A stretch of 64,000 nt of DNA from Kaiparowitsia implicata GSE-PSE-MK54-09C (GTDB lineage Bacteria; Cyanobacteriota; Cyanobacteriia; Elainellales; Elainellaceae). Location: positions 1 through 64,000 of the forward strand of contig JAHHHI010000055.1 in the NCBI GenBank assembly GCA_019359435.1. Reading direction: 5' to 3'. A model generated the notes under the pieces. That model searched no databases. It worked only from the letters and a program-made list of their open reading frames with translations, and was not told where the DNA came from. This document shows positions 26,241 to 35,355 of the stretch, piece by piece; position 1 is the stretch's first letter, and every line of letters begins with the position of its first letter. The translations under genes and the position numbers were made by a program.

Positions 26241-27581
26241 ATGCTCGTTCACTTCAACATCCTGCGACAGACGACCGAAACCGCACCCCATAGTCACACT
26301 TTTCCCCTAGAGGTAGAGCCCAGCAGCACCATCCTAGACTGCCTTAACCGCATCAAGTGGGAGCAGGACGGCACCCTCGCCTTTCGCAAAAACTGCCGCA
26401 ACACCATCTGTGGCAGTTGCTCAATGCGGATTAATGGGCGATCGGCGCTAGCCTGCAAAGAAAATGTCGGGCAAGAGTTGGCGCGGTTGCAGTCAATTCA
26501 GGCGTTCGCCCCCGAGAGCAGCGAGTCCCGCCCTGGCACCCAAACGGCTGAGACCGATATTCCAACTTTTACGATAGCGCCCATGGGCAACATGCCTGTG
26601 ATTAAGGATTTGGTGGTGGATATGCAGCCCTTTTGGGACAACCTGGATGCGGTTGATCCCTATGTCAGCACGGAGGCGCGGCAGGTGCCCGAGCGCGAGT
26701 TTTTGCAAACGCCGGAGGAGCGCGATCGCCTCAATCAAACCGGTAACTGTATCCTCTGCGGCGCTTGCTATTCTGAATGCAATGCACGGGAAACCAACCC
26801 CGAGTTTGTGGGGCCTCATGCGCTAGCGAAAGCCTGGCGCATGGTGGCAGACTCGCGGGATGATCGCACCGCCGAGCGATTAAGCCAGTACAACGATACC
26901 AGCGGGGCCTGGGGCTGCACCCGCTGCTACTACTGCAACTCGGTGTGCCCGATGGAAGTAGCACCGATGGATCAAATCGGGCACATAAAGCAGGCTATTC
27001 TAGCTACCCATGATGACCAAGCCAGTCGTGCCATCCGCCATCGCAAAGTGATGGTAGACATGGTGAAAACGGGCGGCTGGATCGATGAGCGCCAGTTTGG
27101 GTTCAAGGTTGTGGGCAATTCGCTGCGGGATATCCGCGGCCTTGCGAGCTTAGTGCCGCTGGGATTGCGGATGCTGGCGCGAGGCAAGCTGCCCATGACC
27201 TTTGAACCGTCTGAAGGGACAAGAGAGGTGCGATCGCTCATTCATGCAGTTCAAGCTTTAGAATCAAAATCGCCAGCGTCACCTCCGCCTGGGCCTCCCA
27301 GTGAAAAGCCGACTCAATCAGATTCCTCTACGTCCGCTGAAAGTTCGACCCCGTCAAATTTATCTTGGGCTCCTGCCATGCCGTCCGAAGACTCTGTATC
27401 CTCTTCATCCTCACCTTCTGCAGCCCCCGTCACAACTCAGGTAGAGCCAAGCCCCGCTTTTGGCTGGACGGCCTATGCAGAACAGATCAACGGCCGATTT
27501 GCCATGATTGGGTTTGTGTCGCTGCTGCTGCTAGAGTTGTTCACTCGGCAAGACTTCTTTACCTGGCTGGGGTGGCGTTAA
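26241..27581 (+). CDS. sdhB: Succinate dehydrogenase iron-sulfur subunit fused to an Hlip-like LHC helix
   Basis: 446 residues. The N-terminal ferredoxin domain holds [2Fe-2S] ligands Cys52, Cys57, Cys60 and Cys72. The helical domain has Cys170-x2-Cys-x2-Cys-x3-Cys180 and Cys226-x2-Cys-x2-Cys-x3-Cys236 for the 4Fe-4S and second cluster. This is SdhB, passing electrons from succinate to quinone. From about residue 333 there is a Ser/Pro/Thr-rich linker, then residues 407-446 read [20 protein letters not shown] and on into one membrane helix, with the E-x2-N-G-R-x-A-M chlorophyll-binding motif (Glu414, Asn417, Arg419) of high-light-inducible proteins. No other sdh genes are adjacent. SdhB call firm; fusion read directly from one open frame. 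Confidence 0.93.
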   Translation: MLVHFNILRQTTETAPHSHTFPLEVEPSSTILDCLNRIKWEQDGTLAFRKNCRNTICGSCSMRINGRSALACKENVGQELARLQSIQAFAPESSESRPGTQTAETDIPTFTIAPMGNMPVIKDLVVDMQPFWDNLDAVDPYVSTEARQVPEREFLQTPEERDRLNQTGNCILCGACYSECNARETNPEFVGPHALAKAWRMVADSRDDRTAERLSQYNDTSGAWGCTRCYYCNSVCPMEVAPMDQIGHIKQAILATHDDQASRAIRHRKVMVDMVKTGGWIDERQFGFKVVGNSLRDIRGLASLVPLGLRMLARGKLPMTFEPSEGTREVRSLIHAVQALESKSPASPPPGPPSEKPTQSDSSTSAESSTPSNLSWAPAMPSEDSVSSSSSPSAAPVTTQVEPSPAFGWTAYAEQINGRFAMIGFVSLLLLELFTRQDFFTWLGWR

Positions 27582-27899
27582 AACGGCAATTCCCCAGTGC
27601 GAGACACTGCGAACAAAGCTTAACCTTGAGAACTTCATAGGGAAACCCTAGGGCGTGTCATCAATTCCAACCAAAAGTTTTATGCTACGAGCGTTGCCAC
27701 ACCCGGCCCAAAAACTAGGCTAGGGGCTGTGACTGTTGATTTCTGGGACATTAGAGACTAATTGATGACAACCCCTAGTTCTATAGGGCAGCAATCCGCC
27801 AGTGCTTGATGGGGTAAGCATCGATAAACTCAAGCTACCGTGTCTTAGTTCAACCTTAGTTTGGGAGAAGACTGCTTTGGAGCGACACGCGGTGCCCCA
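27582..27899. other. Intergenic between sdhB and sigF, mostly a MITE
   Basis: Holds the 125-bp MITE (27651-27775) and flanking DNA up to the hairpin at 27900; no gene. Confidence 0.6.
27651..27775. mobile_element. MITE, 125 bp, copy 1
   Basis: Begins GGGCGTGTCATCAATT and ends AATTGATGACAACCCC, so the two ends are inverted repeats of about 16 bp, and it is flanked by TA on both sides (27649-27650 and 27776-27777). A copy of the same length is at 50136-50260 with about a dozen differences. No coding capacity. TA flanks point to the IS630/Tc1-mariner type of transposase as the mobilising partner. Confidence 0.85.
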
Positions 27900-27946
27900 A
27901 AACCCTCGATGGGCCGTGCGCAACGCACACGGCCCATCGAGGGTTT
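27900..27946 (-). terminator. Strong hairpin at the 3' end of sigF
   Basis: Perfect 19-bp stem AAACCCTCGATGGGCCGTG / CACGGCCCATCGAGGGTTT with a 9-base loop, 20 bp beyond the sigF stop on the reverse strand. A related stem (CATGGGCC.TGCGC arms) is at 44589-44619. Confidence 0.75.
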
Positions 27947-27966
27947 GAGCTTATCCTGAACTGAGA

Positions 27967-28728
27967 TTAGTTCAGGGCTTTTTTTAAGAGTTGGAGTCCT
28001 TTTTTAACCCGACGGGACACCGTGACAGCGCTAATGCCAAGCCGCTCTGCAGTTTCTTTTTGGGTCAGGTCATACAAAAACACAAACTCTAGAACCTCTC
28101 GGGTTCGCGTTTCGAGTTTGACAAGAGCTTGCTGTAGACGAATCTGGTCTTCTTGGGCGAGCTGAAAGCTGCGGTACTGAGGGTCGGGAAGTAAATCGCC
28201 CAAGGTAGAGCAATCTTCTTCATCTCGCAGCGGTGCATCTAGGCTCAGCGGAGAGCGGTTGCGGTAGGCCAGTGTGATTTCTTGCCATTCATATAGGGGA
28301 ATTTGCAAACCAGCCGCCACTTCTGTGTCTGTGGGGGGACGGTTGAGAGATGCTTGCAATTCTTTAGAAATGGCAGAGGCCTGATGCTGGATGGCCTGCC
28401 ATCGGCGGGGAATCCGCACGGGGGAACCCTTGTCGCGCAAATAGTGTTGAATTTCGCCGCGAATGTAAGGAATGGCAAACGAGCTAAAGGCATGCCCTTT
28501 CGACATGTCAAACCGCTCAATAGCGCGGATTAAGCCGAGGCTGCCCACTTGAAGCAGGTCGTCAAAGCTTTCGGTGCATTGATTAACCCAGTGATGGGCT
28601 TCTTTGCGCACTAGGCCAATGTTAAGGCTGACCAAGCGATTGCGAAGCTCCAAGCTTGGATTGTCCTGATAGGCTCGCAAAAGTTGTAGGGATGTATTCT
28701 TTAATTCGCTGTCAATCAAGATAGCCAT
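27967..28728 (-). CDS. sigF: Sigma factor, SigF type (group 3)
   Basis: 253 residues from the ATG at 28728; an ATG 11 codons upstream is also in frame. Region 2 is visible as NIGLVRKEAHHWVNQCTESFDDLLQVGSLGLIRAIERFDMSKGHAFSSFAIPYIRGEIQHYLRDKG, region 3 around VRIPRRWQAIQ, and region 4 ends in the helix-turn-helix LTQKETAERLGISAVTVSRRVKKGLQLL. The NIGLVRKEAHHW and SFDDLLQVG wording is that of cyanobacterial SigF, which in Synechocystis controls pilus genes and phototactic motility. No anti-sigma partner is adjacent. Followed by a strong hairpin. Confidence 0.88.
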   Translation of the reverse strand: MAILIDSELKNTSLQLLRAYQDNPSLELRNRLVSLNIGLVRKEAHHWVNQCTESFDDLLQVGSLGLIRAIERFDMSKGHAFSSFAIPYIRGEIQHYLRDKGSPVRIPRRWQAIQHQASAISKELQASLNRPPTDTEVAAGLQIPLYEWQEITLAYRNRSPLSLDAPLRDEEDCSTLGDLLPDPQYRSFQLAQEDQIRLQQALVKLETRTREVLEFVFLYDLTQKETAERLGISAVTVSRRVKKGLQLLKKALN

Positions 28729-30080
28729 GACGATGTCCAGGTTGCGACGGTAGAAGACCATAACGGCTTGTCGGATGCATATCTGCGATCGCCCCTCGGC
28801 ATATCAAGAATCAATATGCGTTGGCTGCTGATGGCAGGGTGCGGCTCGACAAGGTTGGCCAGACTGGGCCAGGTATAGAGTTGAATATGCCGTTTCAATG
28901 ACTCAACCTAGCGACTGCTAAGGTGCACATCAAACTTATTTCTTCGGCCCATGTGCAACAACGGCAATTTTACGGAAGTGCAGCCCTTGAAGCTGGGTAG
29001 CTCAGCAAGATACGGAGTCGTTCTGAAGCAAGGGTAATGGTTCCGTATGAAGCAATTTCTTCAATTGCAACGCTTGGCTCAGCTGGGTCGCAGACTCAAA
29101 AACCACCGTTATTAGAAGCAAGAGCAACTACCAAAAAATGTATAAAATCAAACAACAGGAAGGCCATTAAACACACTAAGGGCACAGAGGCAGAGTGGCT
29201 CAATGCAAGCCACCTGCACTTGTGAACGCTGCTTAAGGCAACCTAAAACTTGACCTTAAATCAACATAGCTATGAGAATGCCATTGATTGGAGACGCTTG
29301 AAGATTCGTGCTGAGAAACTTCAAGGAAATGAGATAAACCCAGTTGATTTATCAAGAGGGAGTTAAGCCATCGGAGCGGACGCAACCCACATTGTTAGGC
29401 AAGACAGGCTTGCGGAGAGGGCAAATTTCTCCTCATCCTGCTCAGACGCGTTTGGGCTGATTCGGTGCCCTTCTTCCTACCAAAGAAGGAGATAGCGGTT
29501 GTTTGGGATGAATGTTAGGGCGATCGCCCACCCGATCCCGATATCAGATTTTATCTAGTCTGGCCCAATTCCGAAAGGCTGCATGGATTTCTCGATCGGC
29601 AGGTTAAGCCTGGGCAGCAGCGCTCAAGCAAACCAGAGTATTTTGCTAAGCCGTGTATCCACTGCTCTGAGGCGAACTGGGGCATGCCTAACTTGCAGAG
29701 AGCAAGAGGTTCTCAGGTAGAGAGGCTAGTGCAGCGTCAAGTCTTAATTTTAGAGTTGCCACCTTTTGGTAGGCCTGCCGAAAAAGACTTTCGGGGAACG
29801 CCAACCCTAATTCTTAGCGCTGACACTGCACTAGCCCGTAACGTTATGTAACGACTGAGGAAGAAAACGTTGCTGCAACGTCAAGCCGTTGCAAAATCGG
29901 CAACTATGCTCTGACCCCATACGTCACCGCTTAGAGTAGGGTGACAGTGGTGATGGGAGCGCAGAGCATCCTAGAGTTTGATCTAGACTGGGGTAGTGTG
30001 ACCGAGCCTTGGGCCTTGGCCACACCTCGCTCTAGACTCGCCTTTCATCGCGATTTAACGTCTTGCCTTTCAGCGTGACC
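28729..30080. other. Long intergenic stretch with a MITE-like element
   Basis: About 1.35 kb without a supported gene; a 62-codon frame at 29037-29225 lacks any family feature. GGGTAGCTCAG near 28994 looks like a tRNA D-arm but no tRNA folds around it. A small element with inverted ends is at 29726-29834. The stretch may be a decayed insertion. Confidence 0.45.
29726..29834. mobile_element. Candidate MITE with CTAGTGCAG ends
   Basis: Left end CTAGTGCAGCGTCAAG and right end CTGACACTGCACTAG are inverted repeats differing at a couple of positions. TA lies at both borders (29727-29728, 29832-29833). No coding capacity and no second copy seen here, so the call rests on end structure alone. Confidence 0.55.
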
Positions 30081-31289
30081 ATGACTTATTCCTTTGCAAA
30101 TCGAACGCTACCTGGCCCCCTGCGCGAGCCGATGATTTGGGGGGCGATCGCCTCTTTAGGCGTCCATAGTCTAATGTGGCTGGTGCTGCCCCTGCTGCCC
30201 TCCCAAGCAGAACCAACCGAAGACCAGATTCAGCGCCCAGTGGACTTGATCGAGCTGTCACCTGTAGAGCAAAGTCGGCTGCCAGATGTGCTGATTCAAG
30301 AGAATCAGACGCAGAATCAGATGCCTGATGGAACCGCAGATTTTGGTGACTTTTTTGGGATGCAGCCACCTGGGTTGTCGATGAGCCCTATCCCAGGTCA
30401 ACCGCCAGCCCGGCTGACGCCAACCCTGCCGCCTTTTTTTGTGCCGCCCCCCCCACCAGCTGCGCCTTCAACCCCGTTTCAACTGCCGCCATCGCGCTTT
30501 CCGCCCTTAGGGTCACGGTCTACTGCGCCCATTACGCCGACCGTGAGGCCCAATTTAGAGCGGCAGCTTGAGGTTGAACGTGAAGCTCTGGATTCTCCAT
30601 CCGCTGAGGCGACACCGACGCCGACGCTAACGCCTGGAACCACACCACCAGAACTTGAACCAGGTGCGGCTGATTTACAAACCACGCCTGCAACACAGGC
30701 CAATCCTAGCCCGTCACCCTCTGATGTCGCCGCCAACGAGGATGAGGCTGCTAATGGCCCAGAAGCGCTGGAGCGATCGCCCGAGTTAACTCAAACTCTG
30801 CTAGCAGATGTAGAAGCAAATCCCGAACTCTATGCCTATAGCGCCAGTGGCACCACGACAGACGAAACCACCGAAAGCTATCTGGGCTGGCTGGCGACTG
30901 CAAGCGAATGGATGGGTGAAGACTATGATCCGGCTGATTATGGCGCGGATGCCCCGGTTCGCAACATCACGGCAACTGTGCCCCAGCAAGCCTGCGTGAT
31001 CGGTGAGCTAGATCAGGTGCAGCCTGCCATTGTGGGGCTGGCGGTGGATGCAGAAGGGCAACTCGTCGATGAGCCGCCTCCCACACTGCTGCGGAGCACT
31101 GGGTATGAATTTTTGAATCGCCGGGCATTGACCCAGGCAAAGCTCTTGTCCTTTGAGGGAACTGGAATTAGGCAAGCCGTGCGGGTCGAAGTCGACTTTG
31201 TGCAGGCGGATGCATGTGATGATGTGGAAGAGGTGGCGAGTGCCCCCGTAAGCACTGTCCGGGCGGAAAGTGGGGATTCGAGAGTGTAG
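30081..31289 (+). CDS. TonB-like proline-rich membrane protein
   Basis: 402 residues from the ATG at 30081; a TTG six codons earlier is less likely. One N-terminal membrane helix (MIWGAIASLGVHSLMWLVLPLLP) is followed by a long Pro/Thr/Ala-rich region (about 60-240) with runs such as PPFFVPPPPPAAP. The C-terminal 100 residues carry two Cys and a compact domain with GLAVDAEGQLVDEPPPTLLRSTGYEFLNRRALTQAKLLSF, the pattern of the TonB C-terminal fold. TonB proteins couple the plasma-membrane proton gradient to outer-membrane receptors; no ExbB, ExbD or receptor gene is nearby. Function is therefore tentative. Confidence 0.65.
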   Translation: MTYSFANRTLPGPLREPMIWGAIASLGVHSLMWLVLPLLPSQAEPTEDQIQRPVDLIELSPVEQSRLPDVLIQENQTQNQMPDGTADFGDFFGMQPPGLSMSPIPGQPPARLTPTLPPFFVPPPPPAAPSTPFQLPPSRFPPLGSRSTAPITPTVRPNLERQLEVEREALDSPSAEATPTPTLTPGTTPPELEPGAADLQTTPATQANPSPSPSDVAANEDEAANGPEALERSPELTQTLLADVEANPELYAYSASGTTTDETTESYLGWLATASEWMGEDYDPADYGADAPVRNITATVPQQACVIGELDQVQPAIVGLAVDAEGQLVDEPPPTLLRSTGYEFLNRRALTQAKLLSFEGTGIRQAVRVEVDFVQADACDDVEEVASAPVSTVRAESGDSRV

Positions 31290-31654
31290 TCGTAGAGGTC
31301 TACAGTCTTTTAACAGGCGCTTCAAGAGTCTGTCCTGCTGCAGGCTTTATGTGTGGTCTCACCACGTCACGCCAGTTGATAGAGAGCCTTTCCAAGTCCT
31401 GATGAAGGCATGGGTCAGTGCTGAGCGTTCTTGCTGAGCACCCTTATAGGAGGTCAGGGGGCGGTTCAATCAACGATAAAACCTGTGAACCGATGGGTTC
31501 TCGGGGGTTCTCGGGGGAGAGTAGGCTCACGAAATGTCTATGGCGCTCGTTACATATGTGCGGAGCAGAATCTGCCACTGCGCGACACCTATTGTTCAAG
31601 AATGATGCGGTAGAGTGAGAAGGTTGTTCGTTTATCGACCGAGTCTGCCCTGAA
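31290..31654. other. Intergenic before YdcF gene
   Basis: About 365 bp with no supported gene; several 60-codon frames overlap each other on both strands without family features. Confidence 0.4.
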
Positions 31655-32296
31655 ATGTATAGACATGGGGCCGTACAGGGTTCTTCTAACCATATGGGAT
31701 CGCCCAATTCTTCCAATGTGCCGCTGGTCTATCGTCAGTCGAAGCGGGTTCGCCGTAAGCGGGTTCCGCTGGTGCGACTGGGTCTGCTGACGCTGCTGCT
31801 AGCGATCGCCCTGCGCCAGGGCCAACTGTGGATTATGCAGCCCCAAGCCATTTTGGTGTTGGGTGGGTCTCCAGAGCGCGAGCAATTTGCAGCGAGTTTT
31901 GCCCAACGCCATCCCCAATTGCCCATTTGGATTTCGTCAGGCAGCAATCAAGAATATTCGCAGTGGGTGTTTACTGAGGCCGGCATTGAGGGCGATCGCC
32001 TGCATTTGGACTATCGCGCCAGTGACACCGTCACCAACTTCACGACGTTGGTCGATGAATTCAAAGATCAAGATATCTCAAACCTCTATTTAATTACGTC
32101 AGATTTCCACATGCGGCGCGCCCGCGTGATTGGCACGATTGTGCTAGGCAGCCGAGGCATTGATTTCAAGCCGGTTCAGGTGCCGTCTTCGCTAGAGACT
32201 GAATCTTGGGGCAAGGTGACGCGCGATGCCGTGCGCTCAGTCCTCTGGGTTGCAACGGGACACACGGGCGCGCGCTTGGGACGCCATTTTGAGTGA
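31655..32296 (+). CDS. YdcF/ElyC family membrane protein (DUF218)
   Basis: 213 residues; an ATG at 31694 would give 200. An N-terminal basic stretch leads to one membrane helix (about 41-60: VRLGLLTLLLAIALRQGQLWIM). The DUF218 core begins AILVLGGSPERE and includes WISSGSNQEYSQWVFTEAGI, DYRASDTVTNFTTLVD, LYLITSDFHMRRARVIGTIVLG and a short C-terminal end. The fold binds a small phosphorylated ligand; E. coli ElyC and SanA act in envelope and lipid-carrier homeostasis. No partner gene is nearby. The reverse PRC-barrel gene converges on it, with a hairpin between. Confidence 0.82.
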   Translation: MYRHGAVQGSSNHMGSPNSSNVPLVYRQSKRVRRKRVPLVRLGLLTLLLAIALRQGQLWIMQPQAILVLGGSPEREQFAASFAQRHPQLPIWISSGSNQEYSQWVFTEAGIEGDRLHLDYRASDTVTNFTTLVDEFKDQDISNLYLITSDFHMRRARVIGTIVLGSRGIDFKPVQVPSSLETESWGKVTRDAVRSVLWVATGHTGARLGRHFE

Positions 32297-32500
32297 CGCC
32301 CGCGAGTTGGGTCTATGCTTCAAGGAGCGGGGCTGATGTTTTCTGGCGTCTCGGGCACCTCCATGATGGCAACGCTGCTAGCCAAACTTCCCTATAACCA
32401 GCGGATGTAATGGTCATGCAAGGTTTTACAACAGTGCCTGTTCAAACCCACTCGACAGATGCAAGAGCAACAGCTCCAATGAGTTTATGCGCCTAACGCG

Positions 32501-32535
32501 GAATGGGGTATTGCGTCAGACGCAATACCCCATTC
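32501..32535. terminator. Hairpin between converging YdcF and PRC-barrel genes
   Basis: Perfect 16-bp stem GAATGGGGTATTGCGT / ACGCAATACCCCATTC with a 3-base loop CAG. Position between two gene ends suggests a two-way terminator; no strong T-run. Confidence 0.65.
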
Positions 32536-32578
32536 TGCACGGCTCTCGTCGAGCTGTTGCCCCAGGCTTAGCGGAGGT

Positions 32579-34447
32579 TTAGAGAACTAGCTCAGCCTGA
32601 ACCGGAGGCTTGCTTTCAGTGGAACTGCCGCCATTCTGAGCCAGTGGCAGCGCTGCCATGCCTGACTCAGGCGCGCGCAAATCCTCTGTGGTCAGTTTTG
32701 GAGTTTCGGTATAAACCGAACTCAGCAGAATGTTCAGCACGCCCGCTTGTTGAGCTTGGGCGATCGCCCGATGGGTAATCAACTCGCCTACGTTCAAAAT
32801 CACATTGTCGTGTCGATCTAACACGACACGGGTCGCAGGTCGTCCCAACGCCCGATCAACTTGGCGCTGTTCGTAGACGGCAGTGCTTCGCTGCTGCATT
32901 CTCTGATAGGATGCCTGTAGCTGTTGCCAGAACGACTGTGCACCCGTTTGCAACTGTTCTGCCCCCTTTTGAAGCTGCATCCCAATTTCTTGCGCCGCAG
33001 ACTCTACCCGAGCATTGGCGTTTTGAAAGCCAGCGTCGGTTCGGCTGCGTGCGGCATCTCCAACGGTTAGCCCGACGGCTTCTAGCAGTGCCAATTCTTG
33101 ATGCTGCTCTCGGGTGCGCTGCAAGATGCGCTCATCCACAATCTGACCCGGAGCTGCCACAATCAGTCCATTTTGGGTGCGAACCGTCTGCTGGATGCGG
33201 CGCCCCAACGCCTGATCAATGGTGAGACCTGCAAACCATTGTTGGGTTCGAGTAGATAGCTCATCAGACACCTTGCCGCCTGTGGCACGATAGAGCTCAT
33301 CAAGGATGTTAGCATCCTGAGCCTGCTGAGCGATCGCCCGCGATACGGTCTGACCTGCATTGACCAATACATCCCCTGTTGGCGTGGCGACGCTCCACTG
33401 TGCCTCGCGGTCAGTGGCAAATTCTATCTGCTGCTCCGGCGTAACGATTGAGTTTGTTAGAGAGGCCGCTGTGCCGCCCCGTGCGCCGGATAGTCGCTGC
33501 CTTGCGGCTAGACTAGCTCCCTGCAGTTGCTCGTTCAATCCGGTTGTAGAGGTTTTGAGGCGATCGCCCGTCTCTGACATTGCAAGCTGCAAACGCTCAT
33601 TTGCGCGCTCGGTCAGGCTCCCGCCGACTGCTCGGTAGAGCTGATCCAGCACGCCTGCCGATTCGGCTAAATCAGCGTCTACCTTAGATACCACGATTCC
33701 AGAAGCGATCAGTACCAGTCCGTTGGCATCTAGCACATCGGTTTGTGTGGTTTTGCCCACCACAAAGTCACGCTGCTCTTCTGGCGTTACGATAGCATCA
33801 GCGATAGATTTCGATAACTGTCGATTGCCGCCTTGTAGCGCAAGTTCGGCCTGCTCACTGGCAGACTGAAGCGCCTTGCCCGTATTGTCTGCAGCATCTT
33901 GAATTTGCACTGTAGCAGAGAGCATCGCGCCACGAATGCCGCCCACTTGCTCCTCCATCAGCAGAGCGGTCTCTGGGGGCACAAATGCGACGTCGGTTCC
34001 GATACTAATCGTGTCAGGAGCTGGCACAAACGATCGCCCACTATACATATCAGCGAATAGCCCGCCAGACACTTCATACCCTTCGATTAACCCTGTTTCA
34101 GCATCAACAAACAGATCCAGCATTTGCCCCAAATCGCGCCCGTCAGTAGTCATGATGTGGGTGCCGCGCAACACGTTGTCTTTCTGCAAGATTTGTCGCA
34201 TTTCTGGATGGGCCTTGGCGCCTTTGACGGAGCTTTTTGCAGGAACCACAATCGCGTCTGGGCCAATTGCTTTTACGTCTTCGAGCGCAATCACTCGGGC
34301 ATCGCGAAACAATCCGCCTTCATCAATTAGAAAGCCGCTGAGCCGATTGGCGGTGTCATCAAACAGCAGATCCAACACTCGGCAGAGCTTTTCACCAGTG
34401 TCGTAGGCGATGATTACTCGTCCAATTAAATCGCTTCCCTTGCGCAT
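32579..34447 (-). CDS. PRC-barrel protein with four tandem C-terminal modules
   Basis: 622 residues from an ATG preceded by AAGGAGAGAGAA, a near-ideal ribosome-binding site; the open frame extends 33 codons further up. Two PRC-barrel domains fill about residues 1-165 (LIGRVIIAYDTGEKLCRVLDLLFDD; LRGTHIMTTDGRDLGQMLDLFVD). After a helical segment, four copies of a module of about 60 residues occur, with the pattern V..T..G..V.. G..V....A..A...G.L..L. Two open with IVTPEEQ or IVTPEQQ, and all are separated by coiled-coil-like helices. PRC-barrel proteins occur in RNA processing and photosynthetic reaction centres; the role of this architecture is unknown. Many Gln and Ala residues in the helical parts. 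Confidence 0.8.
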   Translation of the reverse strand: MRKGSDLIGRVIIAYDTGEKLCRVLDLLFDDTANRLSGFLIDEGGLFRDARVIALEDVKAIGPDAIVVPAKSSVKGAKAHPEMRQILQKDNVLRGTHIMTTDGRDLGQMLDLFVDAETGLIEGYEVSGGLFADMYSGRSFVPAPDTISIGTDVAFVPPETALLMEEQVGGIRGAMLSATVQIQDAADNTGKALQSASEQAELALQGGNRQLSKSIADAIVTPEEQRDFVVGKTTQTDVLDANGLVLIASGIVVSKVDADLAESAGVLDQLYRAVGGSLTERANERLQLAMSETGDRLKTSTTGLNEQLQGASLAARQRLSGARGGTAASLTNSIVTPEQQIEFATDREAQWSVATPTGDVLVNAGQTVSRAIAQQAQDANILDELYRATGGKVSDELSTRTQQWFAGLTIDQALGRRIQQTVRTQNGLIVAAPGQIVDERILQRTREQHQELALLEAVGLTVGDAARSRTDAGFQNANARVESAAQEIGMQLQKGAEQLQTGAQSFWQQLQASYQRMQQRSTAVYEQRQVDRALGRPATRVVLDRHDNVILNVGELITHRAIAQAQQAGVLNILLSSVYTETPKLTTEDLRAPESGMAALPLAQNGGSSTESKPPVQAELVL

Positions 34448-34769
34448 TTCTCTCTCCTTAAAACAGTGTGTTGGGTTTTCTACTGCGTTTCTGATGTGTT
34501 TCTGACTAGTTATTTCGTCATAGCTGAACCGCTTGTCTATCGACATTACACGGATCTATTCTCGTCAGAACAGCATCTACAGGTTGATTCACAGATAGCT
34601 TCATAGACTCATTACGTCATCTAATGCATGAACGAGCCATGACTCTATTTCAGCGCGTTACACCGATTTAGAATCTTCGGTGCCCATTTTGCTGCAGAAG
34701 CTGCCTAAATCAATCCAACGTCCACTTAAATCGACTCTATGATTCTTACTTAACGCTCGATAGTTGACT
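34448..34769. other. Intergenic between PRC-barrel and small membrane protein genes
   Basis: About 320 bp, A+T-rich, presumably the PRC-barrel promoter region. No gene seen. Confidence 0.4.
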
Positions 34770-34973
34770 TTAATCGCTGACGTCATCAGACAAGCTCGTG
34801 GATGAAGAGCGTTGCGAATCTGTTTGCTCTACTCGTCCACTCTCGCGTCCAAACTCAGGAATAAAATTTGTGGCTCCCATATATTCCAGCGTGCCAACCG
34901 CTGCAACACCGGCGATTAAGACTAGACCAATCATCCAACTGTTATCCTCTCGCTTCCCAGCTAATCGAGGCAT
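34770..34973 (-). CDS. Small single-pass membrane protein
   Basis: 67 residues with an excellent ribosome-binding site, AGGAGG, seven bases before the ATG. One membrane helix lies at about 12-30 (SWMIGLVLIAGVAAVGTLEYMG), after a basic N-terminus. The tail is hydrophilic and rich in Ser, Asp and Glu. No family recognised. It sits 320 bp upstream of the PRC-barrel gene on the same strand, so the two could share a transcript. Antisense frames over it are shadows. Confidence 0.7.
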   Translation of the reverse strand: MPRLAGKREDNSWMIGLVLIAGVAAVGTLEYMGATNFIPEFGRESGRVEQTDSQRSSSTSLSDDVSD

Positions 34974-35355
34974 AGATCCCTCCTACTCTTCACTTTTATT
35001 TTTTTCTGTTTGCACTATCCGCTTGCATTAGCCCACTGCTCCTTCGGTACTCTCTTCAAGTCTTTTTATTCTTAACAGAGATGAAAGCGTCAGTTAAGAA
35101 TTTCGGTGGGCAAGTCAACCAGCGAATCAACTTAAATCAACTTCTTGATTTTTGAACTGAAAAAATTTTTGTTATTCATGTTACCTATTCACTATAGAAA
35201 AAAAGAGCGATCGCCAAATCGCTCAATAGTATTAACCAAATCAATCAACGATCCCCCCTGGGGCATAGATTTAGTATTACGTTGTCGTTTAGGGGCGATC
35301 GCCCTTGAACATCCATCAGCAATTCATCCTGGCATCAATGGCTGTATGTCTTACG
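34974..35355. other. Intergenic downstream of polA
   Basis: A+T-rich stretch of about 380 bp between the polA stop and the small membrane protein start. Contains two HIP1-type octamers but no strong terminator. An 85-codon forward frame here overlaps polA and is not supported. Confidence 0.4.

Noticed and set aside
28990-29065. tRNA gene
   Set aside because: GGGTAGCTCAG looks like a D-arm, but no acceptor stem, anticodon arm or T-loop can be built around it.
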